64,000 nt of DNA. Origin: Bacillota bacterium (GTDB lineage: Bacteria > Bacillota > Clostridia > Christensenellales > Aristaeellaceae). The notes under the pieces were generated by a model. It was not told where the DNA came from. It saw only the letters and a list, made by a program, of their open reading frames with translations, and did no database searches. The translations under genes and the position numbers were made by a program. How positions within the stretch are numbered: the stretch's first letter is position 1; each line of letters starts with the position of its first letter. The DNA is taken from assembly GCA_023444095.1 (NCBI GenBank), contig JAEZRP010000036.1:279318-343317 (forward strand). The letters are read 5' to 3'. This document shows, piece after piece, positions 58,666 through 64,000 of this stretch.

Positions 58666-59904
58666 CTACGCCTTTACCTTCTTCAGACGCACAAACCTCG
58701 GCAGGCCGTTGATCTTTTCGAGCTGGGTTTCGCCCTGGATGAGCGGCAGGCAGTAATCGACGAATTTCTGCTTGATGCCATCGCCCGTTTCGGTGATCCA
58801 CTCGAGGGGCACCTTCTTTTCGGTGTTGGCGACGATGGTCAGGTCGAAGAGCTTGATCTTGCAGACGTACTTGCCGTCCTCATAGGCGCGCTCGAAGCCG
58901 ACCATCTTGTCGGTGATGCCCGCGACCGCGTTTTCAACGGCGGCCTGTCCGGCGGAGAAGGACTCGTCGATGTCCGTCTGGGACGCGCAGTGCGCGGCGC
59001 AGCGCTGGAGAAGGGAAAGCTCGATGCCGCGCACCTTCGCGCCGGTGGCAGTTTTGACGTGATTGGCAAGGAACGCCGCGAGTCCGCCCAGCTGCGCGTG
59101 GCCGAAGCTGTCCTTGACCATGTTCTTGTTGGCGTACTCGGCGATGAAGGTGCCCTCCGCGTCGTGGATGCCCTCGGAGACGACGACGAGGCACTTCTTC
59201 TTCGCGGCGTAGATTTCCTTCACCCGCGCGGTGAACTTGTCGAGATCGAAGGCGACCTCGGGGAGGTAGATGAGGTCGGCGCCTTCGCCCTGGGGCGCGA
59301 GCGCGGCCGCCGCGGTGAGCCAGCCCGCGTGGCGGCCCATGCACTCGACGATCGTGACCATGCCGGTGTCGTAGACGGTCGAATCGCGGTAGACCTCCAT
59401 GACGGAAGTCGCGATGTACTTCGCGGCGGAGGAGAAGCCCGGGCAATGGTCGGTGCCCGCGAGGTCGTTGTCGATGGTCTTGGGAATGCCCATGCAGCGG
59501 CACTCGTAGCCGTTTTTCAGCATGAACTTCGAGATTTTGTTGCAGGTGTCCATGGAGTCGTTTCCGCCGTTATAGAAGAAATAGCGGATGTCGTACTTCT
59601 TGAAGATTTCGAGGATCTTCTTGTAGTCCGTATCGTCCTGATCGGGGTCCTTCAGCTTGTAGCGGCAGGAGCCGAGCGCGGAGGAGGGCGTGTACTTCAT
59701 GTACTTGAGCTCCTCCGGGTCCTCCTTGGACATGTCCATGAGGTCGTCGTTCAGGATGCCGAGGATGCCGTTTGACATGCCGTAGACGTTCGTAATGACG
59801 TCGGAGTCGAGCGCGGCCTTGATCGCGCCGTACGCGGATGCGTTGATGACAGAGGACGGGCCGCCGGACTGGCCGATGACCGCGGCGCCTTTCAAAATAG
59901 ACAT
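58666..59904 (-). CDS. PPi-dependent 6-phosphofructokinase
   Basis: A 412-aa glycolytic enzyme. The nucleotide loop is YNGGNDSMDT (about 112-121), with Asp where ATP enzymes have Gly, and the catalytic loop is GIPKTIDNDL (about 139-148) with Lys; both mark pyrophosphate as phosphoryl donor. MGRHAGWLTAA (about 190-200) is the sugar-phosphate site. It interconverts fructose 6-phosphate and fructose 1,6-bisphosphate reversibly, saving ATP in anaerobes. GGAATGACC precedes ATG 59904, and a consensus promoter lies upstream. Confidence 0.93.
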   Translation of the reverse strand: MSILKGAAVIGQSGGPSSVINASAYGAIKAALDSDVITNVYGMSNGILGILNDDLMDMSKEDPEELKYMKYTPSSALGSCRYKLKDPDQDDTDYKKILEIFKKYDIRYFFYNGGNDSMDTCNKISKFMLKNGYECRCMGIPKTIDNDLAGTDHCPGFSSAAKYIATSVMEVYRDSTVYDTGMVTIVECMGRHAGWLTAAAALAPQGEGADLIYLPEVAFDLDKFTARVKEIYAAKKKCLVVVSEGIHDAEGTFIAEYANKNMVKDSFGHAQLGGLAAFLANHVKTATGAKVRGIELSLLQRCAAHCASQTDIDESFSAGQAAVENAVAGITDKMVGFERAYEDGKYVCKIKLFDLTIVANTEKKVPLEWITETGDGIKQKFVDYCLPLIQGETQLEKINGLPRFVRLKKVKA

Positions 59905-59939
59905 ATCGGGTCATTCCTTTCGATGATTTTCCTCCGTAA

Positions 59940-59968
59940 ATTCTATCCCAAAGCGCATATAATGTCAA
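59940..59968 (-). promoter_or_regulatory. Promoter of the PPi-phosphofructokinase gene
   Basis: Minus-strand TTGACA (59968-59963), 17-bp spacer, TAGAAT (59945-59940). Strong match, 36 bases before the start. Confidence 0.85.
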
Positions 59969-60053
59969 TTTTCGCCGGGTTAATTTCCAAAAACGCGCGC
60001 CGCTGGCCCCGAATTGTGGTACAATAATCGGGAATTCAAAAGGGGGCGGGCAA

Positions 60054-61031
60054 ATGGCATCGTATCGGCCGCTTGTCGTGGAATACAGGGGAGAGCTCAT
60101 CGACCTTACCCACAACGGGTACGCCGTGATCGTCGATGAAAACTCGAACGTCGTTTTTTCGGTCGGCGATCCGGACGAGATGGTCTTCTACCGCTCGGCG
60201 TCCAAGCCCATTCAGGCGCTTCCGGTGATCGCGCGCGATCTCGACGGGAAGTATGACCTCACGGACGAGGAATCGGTCATCTTCGCGGGCTCCCACATGG
60301 CGGAAAAGCGCCACGTCGAAATTCTCGAGTCCATCCACCGGAAGGCGGGCCTCGAGGAGAGCTGCCTCGTCATGAAGCCGACTGTTCCCCAGGCGAAGCA
60401 CGAGCCGGACACCGCGCCCCGCAAGCTCTACCACAACTGCTCCGGAAAGCATACCGGCGCGATGCTCCTTCAAAGGGAGCTGGGCGGCGACGTGTGCGAC
60501 TATTGGAAGCCGGATAGCCCCGCGCAGAACGAGATCCGAAGGACCGTCGCGCTTCTCTCGGAGTTCCCGCTCGAGAAGGTGATCGACGGAATCGACGGCT
60601 GCGGCGTGCCGGTTTTCGCCGTCGGCATGAAAAACATCGCCATCGCCTTTAAAAACATCGCCTGCCCGGACCGGATCGGGGAGCCCGCGCTCGCCGCCGC
60701 CGCGAAGCGGTTCGTGCCGCGCATCCACCGCTATCCGGTCATGATGCGCGGGACCGGGATGCTCTGCTCGCGCTTCAACGAGGATCCGCAGATCGTCGCC
60801 AAGGGCGGCGCGAACGCGGTGTACGGCTTCGCGCTCAAGGACAAACGGCTCGGTTTCGCGCTCAAGCTCGCGGACGGCGTGGAGACGGTCTGGCCGATGG
60901 TGATCGCGCGGCTCCTTCGGGAGGCCGGTCACGAAAACGCCGAGACCTACAAGATGCTCGCAGAGCTCTGTTCGGAAGAGATCGTCAACGACAACCAGAC
61001 CCCATGCGGCCGCCGCGTGACGGTGTTTTAG
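60054..61031 (+). CDS. Asparaginase (type II asparaginase-like family)
   Basis: A 325-aa protein of the thermolabile asparaginase family with serine-beta-lactamase-like fold. YRSASKPIQALPV (about 46-58) holds the nucleophile Ser and Lys; HNCSGKHTGAMLL (about 125-137) is the second catalytic stretch. It should hydrolyse asparagine to aspartate and ammonia in the cytoplasm, since there is no signal peptide. GGGGGCGGGC precedes ATG 60054, and TACAAT (60020-60025) is a likely -10 box. Monocistronic. Confidence 0.87.
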   Translation: MASYRPLVVEYRGELIDLTHNGYAVIVDENSNVVFSVGDPDEMVFYRSASKPIQALPVIARDLDGKYDLTDEESVIFAGSHMAEKRHVEILESIHRKAGLEESCLVMKPTVPQAKHEPDTAPRKLYHNCSGKHTGAMLLQRELGGDVCDYWKPDSPAQNEIRRTVALLSEFPLEKVIDGIDGCGVPVFAVGMKNIAIAFKNIACPDRIGEPALAAAAKRFVPRIHRYPVMMRGTGMLCSRFNEDPQIVAKGGANAVYGFALKDKRLGFALKLADGVETVWPMVIARLLREAGHENAETYKMLAELCSEEIVNDNQTPCGRRVTVF

Positions 61032-61105
61032 CCGCTCGAACGTTAAGAATGGCATAATTCGGCCCATGTCCATGCCCGATGGGCGTAAAATTCAGCCAAA
61101 CCCGG

Positions 61106-61134
61106 TTGTAATGGGCCGCGGTTCGTGGTATAAT
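61106..61134 (+). promoter_or_regulatory. Promoter of the rimP-nusA-infB operon
   Basis: TTGTAA (61106-61111), 17-bp spacer, TATAAT (61129-61134). It gives a leader of about 95 bases. Confidence 0.82.
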
Positions 61135-61163
61135 TACTTATGTATTCACGCGGATAGGCGTAT

Positions 61164-61196
61164 CACCCGCCGAGACAAGATCGGCGGTGTGTTTTT
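61164..61196 (+). terminator. Leader hairpin of the rimP operon (attenuator candidate)
   Basis: CACCCGCCGA (61164-61173) pairs with TCGGCGGTG (61181-61189) with one bulged C, then TGTTTTT. It is a terminator-like structure within the 5' leader, about 40 bases before rimP. Confidence 0.6.
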
Positions 61197-61235
61197 GCAG
61201 GGGCGGCAGGGGCCGCCGGAAATGGAGGGTTGCCT

Positions 61236-61727
61236 TTGCCTAAGCAGTCTATGTCGGTTTCCGAAGCGCAAAAGGTCGCGCAGAAGCTCGCGGACGAGAT
61301 GGGATACGAACTGGTCGACGTCGAGCTGGTCAAGGAGCCGGCGGGGCGCTTCCTCCGCTTCTACGTGGAGAAGGGCGAAGGGGTTTCCCTGGATGAGCTT
61401 GAGGTCTTTCACAAGAGGATCCAGCCCCTGGTCGACGGGGTGGATTTCGACTACATGGAAGTATCGTCGCCCGGCGCGGACCGAAAGCTTACGACCGAGC
61501 GCGATTTTGCGCGCGCACAAGGCATGCCGGTCGAGCTTCGCACCTACCGCCCGGTGAACGGCTCGAAGGCGTTCAAGGGCGAACTGAAGGGCATCGTGGG
61601 CGATGCGATAGCGATTGTCTCTGGCGGCGAGGAGCTCTCCTTTCCCCGCAAAGAGGTCGCGATCGTGCGCCTTCTCGTCGAGTTCGACGAGGACGACCTG
61701 ACGGACGACGCCCCCGAAGCCGAATGA
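61236..61727 (+). CDS. rimP: Ribosome maturation factor RimP
   Basis: A 163-aa 30S assembly factor. MGYELVDVELVKEPAGRFLRFYVEK (about 21-45) is the core of the N-terminal domain; YMEVSSPGADRKLT (about 77-90) and the C-terminal SH3-like part follow. TTG 61236 is the chosen start because GGAGGG ends 6 bases upstream; TTG 61230 is too near and ATG 61251 too far. It heads the nusA operon. Confidence 0.92.
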   Translation: MPKQSMSVSEAQKVAQKLADEMGYELVDVELVKEPAGRFLRFYVEKGEGVSLDELEVFHKRIQPLVDGVDFDYMEVSSPGADRKLTTERDFARAQGMPVELRTYRPVNGSKAFKGELKGIVGDAIAIVSGGEELSFPRKEVAIVRLLVEFDEDDLTDDAPEAE

Positions 61728-61742
61728 CAGGAGGAGAGGAAC

Positions 61743-62905
<1,163 letters not shown>

Positions 62906-62906
<1 letters not shown>

Positions 62907-63184
62907 TGCCAAAGACGCGCAAGGTGCCCATGCGCATGTGCGTGGGCTGCCGCGAGATGAAGCCCAAGCGCGAGCTCGTCCGCGTGGTGAAGCCCCAGGA
63001 GGGCGAAGCGCACATGGACCTCACGGGGAAAAACCCCGGCCGGGGCGCGTACGTGTGCGCGAAGCTCGAGTGCTTCAAGAAGGCGCGCAAGACAAAGGGT
63101 CTGGAGCGCGCGCTCGAGTGCAAGATTCCGGACGAGGTGTTCGACGCGCTCGAAAAACAGATTCCGGAGGTACTGCCGGAATGA
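62906..63184 (+). CDS. rnpM: YlxR-family RNA-binding protein (RnpM)
   Basis: A 92-aa protein. RMCVGCREMKPKRELVRVV (about 10-28) and GRGAYVCAKLECFKKARK (about 45-62) form the family motif with cysteines. RnpM binds the RNase P RNA and lowers its activity in Bacillus. It starts in a TGATG overlap with nusA and ends in ATGA overlap with the L7Ae-like gene. Confidence 0.93.
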
Positions 63185-63495
63185 ACGGGCTCTACGGCAT
63201 GCTCGGGCTGTGCGCCCGGGCCGGGCGGCTCGCGTCCGGCGAGGGCGCGGCTGAAAGGCTGATCCGCTCGGGGACGTGCAAGCTCGCATTCATCGACGAG
63301 GGCGCGTCGAAAAACGCCAAAAAGGCGATCGGGAACGCCGCGCGCACATATGATGTGCCGCTTATCGCCCTTCCCGAAGGAGAATTGGGGCGCGCAATCG
63401 GAAAGCCCGGCCGGATGGCCGCCGCGATCGCGGACGAATCGTTCGCGAAGAGCATATTAAAGATACAGACTACTTTCGGGGGTGTATTCACTTAA
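63181..63495 (+). CDS. L7Ae-family ribosomal-like protein (YlxQ)
   Basis: A 104-aa protein of the L7Ae/L30e/S12e fold. GLCARAGRLASGEGAAERLIRSG (about 9-31), LAFIDEGASKNAKKAIGNAA (about 35-54) and the GRAIGKPGRMAAAI helix fit YlxQ. It binds kink-turn-like RNA. ATG 63181 overlaps the previous stop; its own stop overlaps the infB start (TAATG). Confidence 0.92.
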   Translation: MNGLYGMLGLCARAGRLASGEGAAERLIRSGTCKLAFIDEGASKNAKKAIGNAARTYDVPLIALPEGELGRAIGKPGRMAAAIADESFAKSILKIQTTFGGVFT

Positions 63496-64000
63496 TGGCA
63501 AAAGTCAGGGTGCAGGACGCAACCAAGGAACTCAGCACGAACGCGGCAAAGCTCATGGAGTCGGTCTCCCGCATGCGCAAGCAATCGCAGGAAGTGCTTG
63601 GTTCGCTGCGCAAGGTACAGGACGGATTCGTCCGCGAGGAGCGCGAACGCCACGATCAGGCGGTGAAGGAAGAGCTGCGCAAGCAGTATGAGGCCGCCGC
63701 CCAGTTCATGTCGGCGTATTCGAGCGAACCTTCCGAGGCGACGCCCCCTGCGGCCGAGGCGCCGGTCGTCGCTCCCGCGGAAAAGGCCCCCGTGCCCGAA
63801 GCGGCGAAGACGCCCGAACCCGCCCCCGCGCCCGCCGCGAAGGCGGAACCGGCTCCTGTCGAGCCGGAGGCGAAGAGCGAACCTCCGCGCGCGGAAGCGC
63901 AGAGGCCCGCCGCGCAGGGACCGCAGAGAAGGCCCGCGCCGCCCGCACCCGCACAGCCGGGCATGCAGGGCCAGCCGCGCTATGGCCGCCCCGTGAACCC
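63495..64000 (+). CDS. infB: Translation initiation factor IF-2, N-terminal part
   Basis: The first 168 codons of IF-2; the GTPase domain lies beyond the window. AKVRVQDATKELSTNAAKLME (about 2-22; first half AKVRVQDATKEL) matches the IF2 N-terminal helical domain, followed by a long Ala/Pro/Glu-rich linker (from about 80), typical of Firmicutes IF-2. GGGGGTG precedes ATG 63495, in TAATG overlap with the YlxQ gene. Context (rimP-nusA-rnpM-ylxQ) supports the call. It delivers initiator tRNA to the 30S subunit. Confidence 0.9.
   Translation, partial: MAKVRVQDATKELSTNAAKLMESVSRMRKQSQEVLGSLRKVQDGFVREERERHDQAVKEELRKQYEAAAQFMSAYSSEPSEATPPAAEAPVVAPAEKAPVPEAAKTPEPAPAPAAKAEPAPVEPEAKSEPPRAEAQRPAAQGPQRRPAPPAPAQPGMQGQPRYGRPVN

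Overview
The window is about 64 kb of a GC-rich bacterial chromosome, densely packed with genes that mostly have strong GGAGG-type ribosome sites. Gene order points to an anaerobic, low-respiration member of the Firmicutes, class Clostridia: rimP-nusA-rnpM-ylxQ-infB, rplS-rbgA-rnhB, dprA-topA-trmFO-hslV-hslU, a PPi-type phosphofructokinase, an acetate-kinase-family enzyme, and the CD1871A/4Fe-4S/TlpA trio. I see no LPS or outer-membrane genes. The high GC and frequent TTG/GTG starts would suit a Christensenellales- or Oscillospirales-like lineage, but the order cannot be fixed from the sequence alone. I found no tRNA, rRNA, CRISPR array, prophage or insertion sequence.

Region by region. 1-4.8 kb holds a partial aminopeptidase P, an aspartokinase and an operon of ABC exporter, AviRa-like rRNA methyltransferase and zinc-ribbon protein. 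4.7-11.2 kb is a catabolic-looking set: an (alpha/alpha)6 glycosidase with a GNAT gene, a URO-D/thioredoxin fusion with a CobW-type GTPase, a DapA-family aldolase and a Gfo/Idh/MocA oxidoreductase. 11.3-19.6 kb is a full oligopeptide ABC importer (binding protein, two permeases, two ATPases, small membrane protein); the second permease carries four internal repeats of about 64 residues. 19.7-24 kb has the CD1871A/4Fe-4S/TlpA redox trio, a MATE pump and a CDF metal transporter. 24-30.4 kb has two more Gfo/Idh/MocA enzymes, a URO-D-family protein and a large NlpC/P60 wall hydrolase. 30.7-41.7 kb runs on the minus strand: nucleotidyltransferase/phosphomutase fusion, hslU, hslV, trmFO, topA, dprA, a Nudix gene and a YifB/ComM ATPase. 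41.7-47.1 kb has a giant double GT-C glycosyltransferase, a YraN-family gene and an M24 peptidase. 47.2-52.9 kb has an acetate-kinase-family gene, nitroreductase, Mrp/ApbC, GNAT, rplS, rbgA, rnhB and Nudix. 53-57.4 kb has an ABC exporter, a MATE pump and a CCA-adding-type enzyme. 57.4-61 kb has an attenuator-controlled methyltransferase, PPi-PFK and asparaginase. 61.1-64 kb is the rimP-infB operon, cut by the window end.

Three signals stand out beyond ordinary gene content. (1) A methyltransferase at 57.7 kb has a consensus promoter, a ribosome site feeding a three-codon ORF, nested stems and an intrinsic terminator directly before its own ribosome site, the layout of antibiotic-responsive attenuators. 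(2) A family of modular intergenic elements (about 8.73, 25.2, 29.07, 30.6, 48.96 and 58.54 kb) sits at gene 3' ends, with outer inverted arms and an inner palindrome whose variable base changes together on both arms. (3) A minus-strand leader before the nucleotidyltransferase/phosphomutase fusion can fold into mutually exclusive terminator and antiterminator forms.
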